A stretch of 37,334 bases of DNA from Nocardia otitidiscaviarum NBRC 14405 (GTDB taxonomy: Bacteria > Actinomycetota > Actinomycetes > Mycobacteriales > Mycobacteriaceae), in assembly GCF_000308635.1 (NCBI RefSeq), contig NZ_BAGD01000271.1:1-37334 (forward strand), written 5' to 3'. The translations under genes and the position numbers were made by a program. This document shows positions 24,102 through 32,747 of the stretch, piece by piece; the stretch's first letter is position 1, and every line of letters begins with the position of its first letter. A model generated the notes under the pieces. It was not told the origin of the DNA. It did no database searches and saw only the letters and a list, made by a program, of their open reading frames with translations.

Positions 24102-24137
24102 CCGCAAGCAAGGCTGAAAGCTAGGCTTCAAGCTAGG
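24102..24137. repeat. Three tandem 12-base operator-like repeats
   Basis: CCGCAAGCAAGG, CTGAAAGCTAGG and CTTCAAGCTAGG lie head to tail, sharing AAGCTAGG (AAGCAAGG in the first). They sit between the divergent GAF-type gene (start 24007) and the XRE gene (start 24328), 95 bases from the first. The 12-base period is close to one helix turn, fitting cooperative binding. The rest of 24008-24327 shows no gene. Confidence 0.5.
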
Positions 24138-24327
24138 CAAAATAGTGATGTAGACCACGCCATACACCTTCGGCCTCGTGCGCGATCCGACTGGCCACAC
24201 TGCCCTGACCTGCACTTATATAACCCCTCGGGTTGGCATGCGGGGCGATTGCTGGAGTAGTGTGATTCATGTCATAGCTGCTGGCAACCCGTCGTGGCGG
24301 ATCGCGGAAGTCCGATTGGGGATGGTG

Positions 24328-25266
24328 ATGACGACAGGACAATCGGAATACAGCGAAGGACGCGCAGCGCACCAACCGGGAGGGCAGGACCGCGTCACTC
24401 CTGGGCCAGGCTCGAGTTCGGGGCGTGGTAGCGGGACCGGTCGAGCCGTGTTACGGCCGAACACCAAGCTGATCGAGCTGCGTATCGCCCACGGCTGGAC
24501 TCAGGAGCAGGTAGCACGGGCCATCGCCGACCTCGCTGCGGAGCATGGCAAGACGACGGGCCTCACCGCAAATACGGTGTCCCGACTCGAGCGGGGCTCA
24601 TGCTCGTGGCCCCACACGCTGGTCGCCGAGTTCGAATGCCTGTTCCAGTGTTCGGCAGCCGATCTTGGGTTCGTCAACCGCCGGATGGGCCGAACCGTGA
24701 GCAGGTATCGCAGGGCGGAGCAGGAGATCGCCGGATTTCCACCCGATCCAGCCGACCCGCCCGCCTTGATTCCGCAGGACTCCACCGTTGTCGAAGCGCC
24801 CAGCCCCGACATCTATTCGCCGATGCTGGCCGCTTACGGAACCCCGCAGCTCTACATACTCGCCACCAATGAGGAATACAGACGTGCATTCCCCGGCATC
24901 ACCGTCGGCACCAACCTGCTCGAGTGGGCGACCCTCAACCCGATCGCACGCGAAGTACTAGTGGAATGGGAACCGGAGACCGAGCTGCTGGGGAACTCGC
25001 TACGCCAAGCCGCCACCAATCCGCACAACAAGGAAGCCCGAGCAATCCTGGCCAAGTGCCTGGACCAGTCACCTGAATTCCGGGCTATCTACGGCCGGGG
25101 ACCCACCGACGTCCAACGTCCGTACTCCTACCAACTGCTGCGTGATCCCAATACCGGAGAAGTCACGCGAGTCGAATGCACCATCTGGGTCGCCTTCACC
25201 AACGGCGAGCCAGCTCACTTCTACATCGGCAAACCGACAGGTCAGAATGCCGGAGACGCATCCTGA
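24328..25266 (+). CDS. XRE-family regulator with MmyB-like ligand-binding domain
   Basis: About 312 residues. ATG at 24328 has GGGGA five bases upstream; an ATG at 24322 is an alternative, and the open frame extends to 24178 without support. After a Gly/Ser-rich tail, residues ~40-115 are a helix-turn-helix (LIELRIAHGWTQEQVARAIA, NTVSRLERG). Residues ~175-255 (LYILATNEEYRRAFPGITVG, NLLEWATLNPIARE, LAKCLDQSPEFRAIY) match the MmyB-like domain, which binds fatty-acid-like ligands. These regulators often control neighbouring oxidoreductases or methyltransferases, as is the case here. The three 12-base repeats upstream are candidate binding sites. Confidence 0.72.
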   Translation: MTTGQSEYSEGRAAHQPGGQDRVTPGPGSSSGRGSGTGRAVLRPNTKLIELRIAHGWTQEQVARAIADLAAEHGKTTGLTANTVSRLERGSCSWPHTLVAEFECLFQCSAADLGFVNRRMGRTVSRYRRAEQEIAGFPPDPADPPALIPQDSTVVEAPSPDIYSPMLAAYGTPQLYILATNEEYRRAFPGITVGTNLLEWATLNPIAREVLVEWEPETELLGNSLRQAATNPHNKEARAILAKCLDQSPEFRAIYGRGPTDVQRPYSYQLLRDPNTGEVTRVECTIWVAFTNGEPAHFYIGKPTGQNAGDAS

Positions 25267-25326
25267 AGACGGGTTGCCCCGGCTGGCGGTCCGTGTGGAC
25301 TCTGGCAACGGCCTGGAGCACTCAGA

Positions 25327-27180
25327 TCACCTGGAATGCGCCGGGGTAGGGCGGGGCGGATACGGTGCACCGCCTACAGCCTCGGCACGATCGTAGAGCT
25401 GGTCATTGGCGACTGTCATCTGGGCAGCTGTGGCGCAACCGGGCGAGGCCGTACGGAGCAGCGCGAACAGCACCGCGTCCGAAGGGGCGCGCAGCATCGG
25501 CACCGGTCCGGGAGAAAAGCGTTTGATCAGAATGACGCCGCTGAGTCCAATGTCTGCGGGTGAGGTCTCGGCCAGCGTGGCCTCGACGAGCTTGGCGGCT
25601 TGCGCGGCCGGGACGATGACCTGCCCCCACGGATGCGGGCAATCCCACTCGCCGAGCTCGATCAATTTCTCCACGTCCGGACGCATGCGGTCGGCGAAGT
25701 CTTCGAAGGCGAGTTCTTCGACGTCAATCGGTGCCAGCCCCTGGGGCGGTCCGCTCGCGTCGTACACCACAGCCTTGAGCTCGAACCCGGAGGACTTCAC
25801 CTGCCCTGAGATAAAATCCGCGTGGATCCGGCCCTGAGCCGCGATGAGTTCCGCCGCCGAGGCGAACTGCACGCGGCACGACAGCACTGCCTTCGGTGCG
25901 GTGGTCAGGCGCAGCGCCGCCTTTGTAATGATGCCGTGGCGGCCCATCCCCGAGCGCAGCGCATCGAAAAGCTGGCTGCGTTGCCGCGGCGAGCAGGTGA
26001 CAATCTCACCTGCGGGGGTGACGGCTTCGAGTTCGAGGACGTTAGCGGCCTGAGTTCCGTGGATATGGGAGGTCCCACCGATTCCGGCGGCCGAGAGCGT
26101 CCCACCCACGGTCAAGTCGAGGTAGTCGGTCAGCACCGGCGGCATTCGCCCGCACTGCAACGTGGCTTCCAAAACCTCCCGCCAGGTCGCCCCGGCGTCA
26201 ACGACGACGCGGTCCTCGCCCACCTCATGCACACGCGCCATCCCGCGCATGTCCACGGCGATGCCCTCGGTCAAGGACTCACCGCGGGAAGAATGCCCAC
26301 AACCACGGGCAACCACAGCCACCCCGGCCCTGGCCACCACCGAGTCCCTGACGAGGTCGGCGATCTCCGCAGCATAGGCAGGACGAACGACCCGACTCGG
26401 GGTACGGCTGACGAGACCACCGAAGTCACGCGTAGCACCGGGCAGACCCACCTCCGTCATAGCCGAACTGTATCGAAGGGATGCCTGTTCGACTCGTGAC
26501 CCGACGAGCCGAGGCCGTTGCGCATAGACATAAAGATGGGTTTCCAGTTCAGCCTCGGCGAGAGCGGGCGTGTAAGACACGACCCGCAGTTCGAGGACAG
26601 TGAAGCCAGCCTGCTCCACCACTCGATGAAGGTCGTCGCGCCGGTAACCGCTGACTCGGACATCGGTATCCAGGAAGGAAACCGCCTCAGCGTCGAGGTC
26701 CGCCTCGACCATGCCGACCAGTAGATATCCGCCAGGCTTGACGGCCTTGTGCAGCACCGCGAGCGCCTGCTGGATACCGGAGCGGGGCAGCATCAGTAGG
26801 GAGAAGAACGCGACCGCGCCGTCGAATCCGATCTCGGTGAACTCCAAGACATCACAGGTATGTAGCGCCGCCTCTGGTACTGCTGCCGCAGCGGCCGAAA
26901 TCATTACGGGTGAAATGTCAATGCCCACAACCTGTATCCCGGCATCGACCAACTGGCGGGCGGTCGGAACACCACTGCCGCACCCAACATCCAATACCCG
27001 CGCGCCTACGCCCAAACGCTCGGCGAGCCAGACAGCCGCGCGAGTCTGCTCGGGTCTGTCCGAGTAGGCCAGCTCGTAGCGCTTCACCAAATGATCGAAA
27101 ACCAGCGCTTGCGACACCCCGTCGCTCGCGCTGGTCGCCTGGTCGGAGCTTGTCGAACCCGCTCGCTTCCCCTCATCCAT
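25327..27180 (-). CDS. Methyltransferase-cytokinin dehydrogenase fusion, C-terminus shortened
   Basis: 617 residues from ATG at 27180 (MDEGKRAG); an upstream ATG at 27213 has no better site. Residues ~25-235 are a class I SAM methyltransferase (VLDVGCGSGVPTARQL, VVGIDISPVM, AVKPGGYLLVGMVE). From ~250 a flavoenzyme follows: DFGG, VARGCGHSSRGES (His for covalent FAD, near 295), TDYLDLTVGGTLSAAGIGGT, NVLELEAVTPAGEIVTCS and MGRHGIITKA are hallmark stretches of cytokinin dehydrogenases (CKX/FasE), which cleave the cytokinin side chain. After ECD-type HPWGQVIVP the protein ends at LYDRAEAVGGAPYP, ~40 residues short of typical family members. Rhodococcus fascians fas loci pair CKX (FasE) with methyltransferases (Mtr1/2), so cytokinin modification is a fair hypothesis. 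Confidence 0.72.
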   Translation of the reverse strand: MDEGKRAGSTSSDQATSASDGVSQALVFDHLVKRYELAYSDRPEQTRAAVWLAERLGVGARVLDVGCGSGVPTARQLVDAGIQVVGIDISPVMISAAAAAVPEAALHTCDVLEFTEIGFDGAVAFFSLLMLPRSGIQQALAVLHKAVKPGGYLLVGMVEADLDAEAVSFLDTDVRVSGYRRDDLHRVVEQAGFTVLELRVVSYTPALAEAELETHLYVYAQRPRLVGSRVEQASLRYSSAMTEVGLPGATRDFGGLVSRTPSRVVRPAYAAEIADLVRDSVVARAGVAVVARGCGHSSRGESLTEGIAVDMRGMARVHEVGEDRVVVDAGATWREVLEATLQCGRMPPVLTDYLDLTVGGTLSAAGIGGTSHIHGTQAANVLELEAVTPAGEIVTCSPRQRSQLFDALRSGMGRHGIITKAALRLTTAPKAVLSCRVQFASAAELIAAQGRIHADFISGQVKSSGFELKAVVYDASGPPQGLAPIDVEELAFEDFADRMRPDVEKLIELGEWDCPHPWGQVIVPAAQAAKLVEATLAETSPADIGLSGVILIKRFSPGPVPMLRAPSDAVLFALLRTASPGCATAAQMTVANDQLYDRAEAVGGAPYPPRPTPAHSR

Positions 27181-27285
27181 CCGCAACGCACACCTCTCGC
27201 TCCAACCGGACATCGACGATATCGCTCGGCGTTCGCCACAATCGGTCAGTACACCGACGCGGCAACCACCTCGACCTCACATTGG

Positions 27286-27901
27286 CTAATATCCTCCTGC
27301 GCTCCACACAATCCGCTGGAACTGATACGGCGACAGCGGTTTCCGTGCGGGTATTCCGGCCGCCGGTGAGTGCGTCCAGAAGCACAGGCCGCATCGATGG
27401 CAGTAGAACGCGGCACTCCACAGCGCGGTCGCGGTGGACATTCCACGCGCAATGCGGGAGTTGGTGGATTCGGTCCGCAAGTATCACGAAGGCTACGAAC
27501 GACATGATCACAAACGGCAATGTTGCGAGAACACCAAGAAAGACGACCCCCGCTACCGGCCGCCCGGAATGCTCCGCCGACGTACTGCTGTCTACGACTA
27601 TTGCCACCACTCCGACCACGATGAACAGCACCGGAATCAAGGGCAGCACACCCCACGCCGTCAGGCCAGCCAGCGGCCGAGAAGGCGGCACTGGCCGTGT
27701 CGCCGCCGCCAGCGCGGTGATCTGAGTGCCCACGGAACTCCCGCCGCCCAGGACCGGGATAACCGCACCTGAGGTGCTGATCCCCACCCCGGCGTAGGTG
27801 CCCGACCCACGAACGGTGGACACACCGGTCGACGCAATCGCGGGCATGCTCTGTACCCAGTCGATTCTTCCGCAGCTCGGGCATGAGCTGTCGTTCGTCA
27901 C
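27286..27901 (-). pseudogene. Frameshifted membrane protein with two zinc-ribbon parts
   Basis: GTG at 27901 follows GGGGGAG. The first frame gives CPSCGRIDWVQ (zinc-knuckle), a Gly-rich loop, and two membrane helices (LPLIPVLFIVVGVVAIVVD and VFLGVLATLPFVIMSFVAFV). Around 27435-27470 the sense moves to another frame, which gives AFYCHRCGLCFW and ends GIPARKPLSPYQFQRIVW-AGGY at 27286. The C-terminal CxxC motif and W-AGGY end belong with the first half, so a single indel has split the gene, or the deposited sequence has an error. Confidence 0.5.
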
Positions 27902-28865
27902 GGCTCCCCCTACCCGCCTGCATGTTGGCTGGACGCTGGACCGATCTCCGTCCAGTGAGGTGCATAACTGCCTGGTAAAGCTCCAGAACCTGGTCTGATG
28001 ACGATCTCCAAGGTTCGAGCCCGCCGAACAACCCACCGACCGCCGTCGTACACATCATTGACCGCCGACCCCGGGCTAGGTGTCAAGATTCGCTGAATCG
28101 GGGCCTGGCAACGGTCAGATCCCGGAGAATGAGTCCGGCGAGCCAGTCGCGGGCGGGCGCCCCTCGTCGCGTTGCTCGGCCAAGATCGCTGGGCCGATGG
28201 CCCCCTGCGACGATCGACGGCAAGACCATCGGCTCGCAGGCGAGCCCCTGTGCGGTTGTACAAACACCTCGGACGGTGCGACCGACCACGCAACCCAAGT
28301 CGGAGTTGGAAGCGAGGCATCGCGAGGTTGACGTGAGATCGAACGGCCGCCTCGGCTGGATTCACCCGATTGCGAGCATCACGCGCCCCACAATGCCGTT
28401 GCGATCTAGCCCACCACGGCGAAGCTCCGGAGCACGCCGCCGCCAACCCCGCCCAGCCCGTCGGGCTGCTGGCACCCCACGGCCAGGGAACCCGCGCGGG
28501 TTGCTCAAGAACACGCTCGGCGGCGTACGGGGCGACCTCGGCGATAATCGGCGGTGTACGTCGGGTCGATACTCCCATGCCACCTACGCGTGGAGAGCCC
28601 GGCGGCATCGAACCGAAGGAGCCGCCCGTGGAACACGTGTGTCGCCCATTCGACAACGTCCTGCCTCGCTCCGACCGGTGAAGCCATAACCGAAATCGGC
28701 TTCGCTGCACCGGCTTTCAGCGCCACAACTGGCAGTGACTCAGCTCGGTCGGTAGTTTGCCATGGAGCGGATCTGGGCGCGCACCAGGGACGAGATCTGA
28801 GATACGTGGCTGGCCGGGGGTTCTCTCCTACTGCTCGCTCGACAGGTGTGCAAGGATGTGAGACC
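27902..28865. other. Gap without a supported gene
   Basis: Nearly 1 kb with many open frames typical of high GC but none with a recognisable protein or good ribosome site. A short IDGKTIG stretch near 28210 recalls transposase IDGKT motifs but is unsupported. It may be decayed island DNA. Confidence 0.4.
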
Positions 28866-29027
28866 GTGCGTGGCAGCCAAGTCTTCGCGGCGGTCGGCTT
28901 GGTCGCCCTGGTAGCGGTGTGGTTCCTGTACCTGGGTGGGCAGCGTGAGGCTGCGTGGATGGGTGCTCTCACGGCGACTGCGGCATTCGCGACCGCGATC
29001 GCGCTGCGGCCTCGCGGTCCTCGGTAA
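28866..29027 (+). CDS. Small two-helix membrane protein
   Basis: 53 residues from GTG at 28866 with AAGGA nine bases upstream. Two hydrophobic segments (VFAAVGLVALVAVWFLYLG and MGALTATAAFATAIAL) flank GGQREAAW, and the tail RPRGPR is basic, predicting a hairpin with cytoplasmic ends. Family unknown. It lies in otherwise decayed DNA, so it may be a remnant or an intact small gene. Confidence 0.5.
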   Translation: MRGSQVFAAVGLVALVAVWFLYLGGQREAAWMGALTATAAFATAIALRPRGPR

Positions 29028-29211
29028 CGATTCTCCTGCGCGACATTTCGGTACGGCTCCGGCGCGTTCCTGTCCGGGCCGTTATGGTGAGCTGCGGCGT
29101 TGTCGAGGTTGCACAGCTGCCCCGGGACGGGGGTATGCAGGGGCTTCGTGCTGTCGGGCTGTCGCCGCCGGATCGGGATCATCGATCACAGGTACGGCAC
29201 GGCAACCCGAT

Positions 29212-29364
29212 ATGGGGTACGAATCCGCGCTCGCGCTGATCCAGCTGGGCACGGTCCTATTCGGTTCGGGTTCGCTGGGCAGGCTGGCCACGTGGATCGG
29301 GATGTCCCCGATCCCGCTGCGTCTCATCGGCGGCCCGGTGTTCGGCACGGAAGGTGCTCGGTGA
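29212..29364 (+). pseudogene. N-terminal fragment of a KhtU/Kef-type cation:proton antiporter
   Basis: 50 residues: ALALIQLGTVLFGSGSLGRL then MSPIPLRLIGGPVFG, the conserved first helix and re-entry of CPA2 antiporters (SPIPLYLLAG-type). The frame stops at 29364, where family members continue for 350+ residues. No ribosome site was seen. A KhtT-like partner remnant lies at 36530-36808. The 29028-29211 gap upstream shows no other gene. Confidence 0.5.
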
Positions 29365-29455
29365 CCTCGGCCCGGCTGGGCAACCGGGAGGCTCGGCGAT
29401 TCTGTCGGTGCTCGAGGGCCCTCCCGCGGCGCCGGGTGCGGGGTCCTGGCGCTTC

Positions 29456-30958
29456 TTACCTCGGTTGTTTGTCTACGGAACGTTGGCCACTCGGTGGTGG
29501 CTGTTCTCCGCGTGCCCACGCGGTGACGCGTTTGCTCGCCGTGCTGTGGCGTGGAACCGCGATGATGACGAGGTCACCGCTGCGAATCCGGGTGCGCGGC
29601 GAGGGTATCAGGACTCTGCTGCCCCGCAGGATCGCGGTGATCAAGCCCTGGGGTGGGGTGAGATCTTTGAGGAGGCGGCCCGCGATGTGGAGTTCATCGG
29701 TCACTCGAACTTCGATCAGTTCGGTGTTCATGCTGGCGATCGGCACGTTCTCCGCGATCGAGCCGACACTGGTTGCGTTCGCGCGCAGCCCGAGCCAGCG
29801 AGCGACGAGGCTGATACTCGACCCCTGCACAGCCGCCGAGACCAGCACGACGAAGAAGATCATGTTGAAGATGAACAATCCGTCGGGGTACCCGGCGACG
29901 AACGGGAAGGTTGCCAGCACGATCGGCACCGCACCGCGCAAGCCCGCCCAGCTGATGAGCGTGAGTTCCTGCCAGCGATAGCGAAGCCAGACCAGGCACA
30001 ACACCACCGCCACCGGGCGAGCGATCAACACCAGCACGGCGGTGACGATCAATCCGGGGCCAATGACAGCGGGCAGTTGCGACGGGAAGACGAGCACTCC
30101 CAGCAGCAGGAACAGTCCCACCTCGGCGGTGCTGGACAGTCCCTGGTGAAAGGTGCGAATACCACGGCGGTGCAGTGGGACCTGCGCCCCGACGATCAAC
30201 CCGGTGACATACACGGCCAAGAAGCCCGAGGCGCCCGCAGCGGCGGCGAGCCCGTACGACAGGCCTGCGACTCCCAGAGCGAGAACCGGGTACGCGCCGT
30301 CAGGTCCCAGATTGGTCCGCATCAACGTCCAACTGCCCGCCACACCCACCAGCGCACCGATGGCGATACCGCCGCCGAGTTGCAGCACCGCGAACCCGGC
30401 CCAGTCCGCGACACCGGGGCTGGCGCGCCAGGTCTCGATCAATCCGATCGTCATCATGATCGCGATAGGATCGTTGGCTCCGGACTCGACCTCGAGCAGG
30501 GCCGCGAGCCGCCGCGGCAGCGGCGCGGTACGCAGCACCGCGAACACCGCCGCGGCGTCGGTGGAGGCGACGACCGCACCGACCAGGAACGCGGTCATCG
30601 GTTCCACATCGAGCAGCAGCAGGGCGCCCGCCCCGACAACGCCCGCAGTGATCACCACTCCGAAGGTGGCCAGCAACGATCCCGGCAGCGCACCTGCGCG
30701 GAGGTCTCGGGGTTTGGTCGTCAGCCCGCCCTCGTAGAGGATCAGCAAGAGCGCTATCGTGCCTCCGATCTGGGCGATACGAGGGTCGCCCAGACTGACC
30801 AGACGGAGACCGTCGTCACCGATGACCATGCCCAGCACGAGGAACAGCAGCAATCCGGGAAGCCGTAACCGGCTGGCGAATCCCGCCGCGAGCACGCCCC
30901 CGACCAACAGTGCCGCGACAACGAGGATCCACCAATCGGCCGGCAGCTGGATGCTCAT
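29456..30958 (-). CDS. CPA1-type potassium/proton antiporter with RCK_C domain (NhaP2/CvrA-like)
   Basis: 500 residues from ATG at 30958, where TTGGAG precedes it; the frame is open to 30985. About 12 membrane helices, with ILYEGG, VVASTDAAAVFAVLR, VESGANDPIAI and AGLRGAVPIVLA, the marks of NhaP/CPA1 antiporters. The ND pair and the AGLRGA helix are typical of the ion site. Residues ~410-475 are an RCK_C/TrkA_C domain (LLKDLTPPQGLITAILRGSR, RIRSGDLVIIAVP) that gates transport by ligand. It exports K+ or Na+ in exchange for protons. Divergent from the two-domain universal stress protein. Confidence 0.85.
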   Translation of the reverse strand: MSIQLPADWWILVVAALLVGGVLAAGFASRLRLPGLLLFLVLGMVIGDDGLRLVSLGDPRIAQIGGTIALLLILYEGGLTTKPRDLRAGALPGSLLATFGVVITAGVVGAGALLLLDVEPMTAFLVGAVVASTDAAAVFAVLRTAPLPRRLAALLEVESGANDPIAIMMTIGLIETWRASPGVADWAGFAVLQLGGGIAIGALVGVAGSWTLMRTNLGPDGAYPVLALGVAGLSYGLAAAAGASGFLAVYVTGLIVGAQVPLHRRGIRTFHQGLSSTAEVGLFLLLGVLVFPSQLPAVIGPGLIVTAVLVLIARPVAVVLCLVWLRYRWQELTLISWAGLRGAVPIVLATFPFVAGYPDGLFIFNMIFFVVLVSAAVQGSSISLVARWLGLRANATSVGSIAENVPIASMNTELIEVRVTDELHIAGRLLKDLTPPQGLITAILRGSRVLIPSPRTRIRSGDLVIIAVPRHSTASKRVTAWARGEQPPPSGQRSVDKQPR

Positions 30959-31005
30959 GATCTCCAAGGTTTCCGATTCGGACAAATCGGGAATAGCCTA
31001 CCGAT

Positions 31006-31019
31006 CGGCCCAAGTCCGA
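31006..31019 (-). promoter_or_regulatory. DosR-like box between antiporter and stress protein genes
   Basis: CGGACTTGGGCCGA on the minus strand resembles half or more of the DosR consensus (GGGACTTNNGNCCC), matching GGACTT and GxC but not the final CC. It lies midway between divergent genes. Degenerate; DosR control is inferred. Confidence 0.25.
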
Positions 31020-31048
31020 TCGAATCGACGCTGCATGGTGGTGGTGTG

Positions 31049-31846
31049 ATGAACCGCGAGGAAGCGGTCCCGTGTGTGATGGTGCCGCTGGACGGCTCGG
31101 TGCAGGCCCGCCGCGCGCTCGAGCCTGCGGTGCGTGTAGCCCAGGTCTTGGGCTGTCCCGTCGAACTGGTCACAGTCTACGATCAGGTGCGAGGTCGCTG
31201 GGCTCGCGACATCGAGGAGACGGCCGACCAGTTGCCTTATGACCAGGTCGAAGTCGCCGTTGTCGGTTCCGGCTGGCCCGGCGAGGTCATCGCCGATATG
31301 GCCGCCGACCAGCCCGGGACCCTGATCTGTATGGCCACCCAGGACCACGACGAGCTGCAACGCCTCGTCCTGGGCAGCGTCTCCACCCACCTGATCCGTG
31401 CCGTCGACGGACCGATCCTGTTCGTCGGCCCCGGCTACACCGGCCACACCGATACCGCAGGGTATCGACGACTGGTCGTGTGTATCGATGAGTCAGCTCG
31501 GGCAGCGACCGCGGTGAGCCTCGCGGCCGAATGGGCGCGACTGCTCACGCTCGAGGTCGAACTCGTCCACGTTGCCGCCGACGAGAGCAGCTGCCGCGCA
31601 ATCGAACCCGCTCTGACCAGCCATGTCCAGCATCTGACTGCAAGCGGTCTAACGGCCACGGCTACCGTGCTCGTTGACGACAACCCCGCCCAGGCCATCG
31701 CCGAACTCCTCACCTCCCGCCCCTACGCGCTCGCACTCACCGTGTCGCAGGGGCGCGGCAGTCTGACCCGGCTACTGCTCGGCAGCGTCACCGCCGAACT
31801 GCTCACCCGCAGTGACGTCCCCGTGCTGGTCGCTCAAGCCAGCTGA
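31049..31846 (+). CDS. Two-domain universal stress protein
   Basis: 265 residues from ATG at 31049 (GTG at 31046 is adjacent). Both halves are USP folds: VMVPLDGSVQARRALEPAVR with LVLGSVSTHLIRAVDGPILF, and VVCIDESARAATAVSLAAEW with LLLGSVTAELLTRSDVPVLV. The ATP-binding G-(x)-GS pattern is recognisable in each. Double-domain USPs are frequent in actinobacterial dormancy regulons. Divergent from the antiporter; the next gene on this strand is the P-type ATPase beyond the VapBC pair. Confidence 0.85.
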   Translation: MNREEAVPCVMVPLDGSVQARRALEPAVRVAQVLGCPVELVTVYDQVRGRWARDIEETADQLPYDQVEVAVVGSGWPGEVIADMAADQPGTLICMATQDHDELQRLVLGSVSTHLIRAVDGPILFVGPGYTGHTDTAGYRRLVVCIDESARAATAVSLAAEWARLLTLEVELVHVAADESSCRAIEPALTSHVQHLTASGLTATATVLVDDNPAQAIAELLTSRPYALALTVSQGRGSLTRLLLGSVTAELLTRSDVPVLVAQAS

Positions 31847-31898
31847 AACCCGGCGGTCATTAGAGTGACCTCGGCTCGAGCGGACACCGAGAGCCGAC

Positions 31899-32312
31899 CT
31901 ACTTCCATGGATTGATCACCGGCACTCCGATAGCGCGTAATGCTGGGTCGCCGGTGGCGATGCACATATCGCTCGTCGCAGCCGTGGCGGCGATGCACCC
32001 GCCGGTCGGGCCGAGCCGCGTACCGGTAGTGCGCGCGGTTTCCATGATCTCGGCATACGCATTGGTAGCAGTCACATCAAAGGGGAGAATCCGGTCCGAG
32101 AACAGGGGCAGGATGCGCGTCTCGAATCTCTGGCTGATGCGCCGCGCACGCTCCGCGTTGGAGATCGCGACGAATCCGAACCGCAACTCGGCGACAGTGA
32201 TAGCCGAAATGTACAGTGTCCGCACGGGATTGGCGTCTATCCAGGCGACAACTGACGGGTTGGGATCCTCGCGCATCGTCTCGACGAGGACATCGGTGCC
32301 GAGCAAGATCAC
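31899..32312 (-). CDS. vapC: VapC/FitB-like PIN-domain toxin, catalytic site incomplete
   Basis: 137 residues; GTG at 32312 overlaps the antitoxin stop (GTGA). The first Asp is in LLGTDVLVE and the Glu in AELRFG, and a further Asp is in FDVTATNAYAEI. The usual D-x-x-IAA motif is GGCIAATAA, so that Asp is Gly, and the TRN-DF motif is TGDPALRAI. PIN toxins cut RNA using four acidic residues and Mg/Mn, so this protein is likely weak or inactive. The C-terminus GVPVINPWK is family-typical. Confidence 0.8.
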   Translation of the reverse strand: MILLGTDVLVETMREDPNPSVVAWIDANPVRTLYISAITVAELRFGFVAISNAERARRISQRFETRILPLFSDRILPFDVTATNAYAEIMETARTTGTRLGPTGGCIAATAATSDMCIATGDPALRAIGVPVINPWK

Positions 32313-32566
32313 GAGTCGAACCCCACAGGCCGGGGAACTGAATCAGCGGGAGCGGTGATGAGGGCGATTTCGTCGGGGGTGAGCGCGATCTCACAGCCGA
32401 GTCCTGCCAACAGCGTCCCCAACGCGACATCCTGATCGCACGGCAGCACCGCATCAGCAAGGATCGCGCATACCTCGGCGTCGACGCTACGACCGTTCAT
32501 GGCGGCGCGGCGGCACAACGCCTCCTGTACCGCCGGGGGAATCCCGTGGACGCGCACTCGGCTCAC
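32309..32566 (-). CDS. vapB: VapB/FitA-like ribbon-helix-helix antitoxin
   Basis: 85 residues; GTG at 32566 with GGAGG eight bases upstream gives MSRVRVHGIPPAVQEALCRR. A ribbon-helix-helix follows (AAMNGRSVDAEVCAILADAV), as in FitA-type antitoxins (GRSVEAEVR-IL). The C-terminal part binds the toxin. It overlaps vapC by four bases. Frames open upstream to 32710 but lack a ribosome site. The gap to the ATPase (32567-32747) has a DosR-like box. Confidence 0.78.
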   Translation of the reverse strand: MSRVRVHGIPPAVQEALCRRAAMNGRSVDAEVCAILADAVLPCDQDVALGTLLAGLGCEIALTPDEIALITAPADSVPRPVGFDS

Positions 32567-32682
32567 CAACACCACCTCCCACTCCCAGCCGACCGGATCG
32601 GCACCGAACCCCGCATTCTCCACCCTAGAACGTCGGCCAATCGCACACCAGCAACGAGCCCAGTCCGCGCCGGAATCGACGA

Positions 32683-32696
32683 AGGACCCTAGTGAT
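32683..32696 (+). promoter_or_regulatory. DosR-like box upstream of the P-type ATPase
   Basis: AGGACCCTAGTGAT matches the DosR consensus GGGACTATAGTCCC at 8 of 14 positions (GGAC and TAGT). It lies ~52 bases before the ATPase start. Weak on its own; listed because related boxes occur near two neighbouring genes. Confidence 0.25.
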
Positions 32697-32747
32697 CGTG
32701 ACGTTGTCATCTGACGTGCTGGGGTCCGAAAACGGTGAACTCAGGTC

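Noticed and set aside
28129..28689. Plus frame with IDGKTIG, possible transposase
   Set aside because: Only a seven-residue match; no DDE residues, no inverted repeats and no flanking duplication.
29354..30868. Plus-strand frame of 504 codons, His/Gln-rich
   Set aside because: Antisense to the antiporter, which has clear membrane helices and motifs; the other strand is composition noise.
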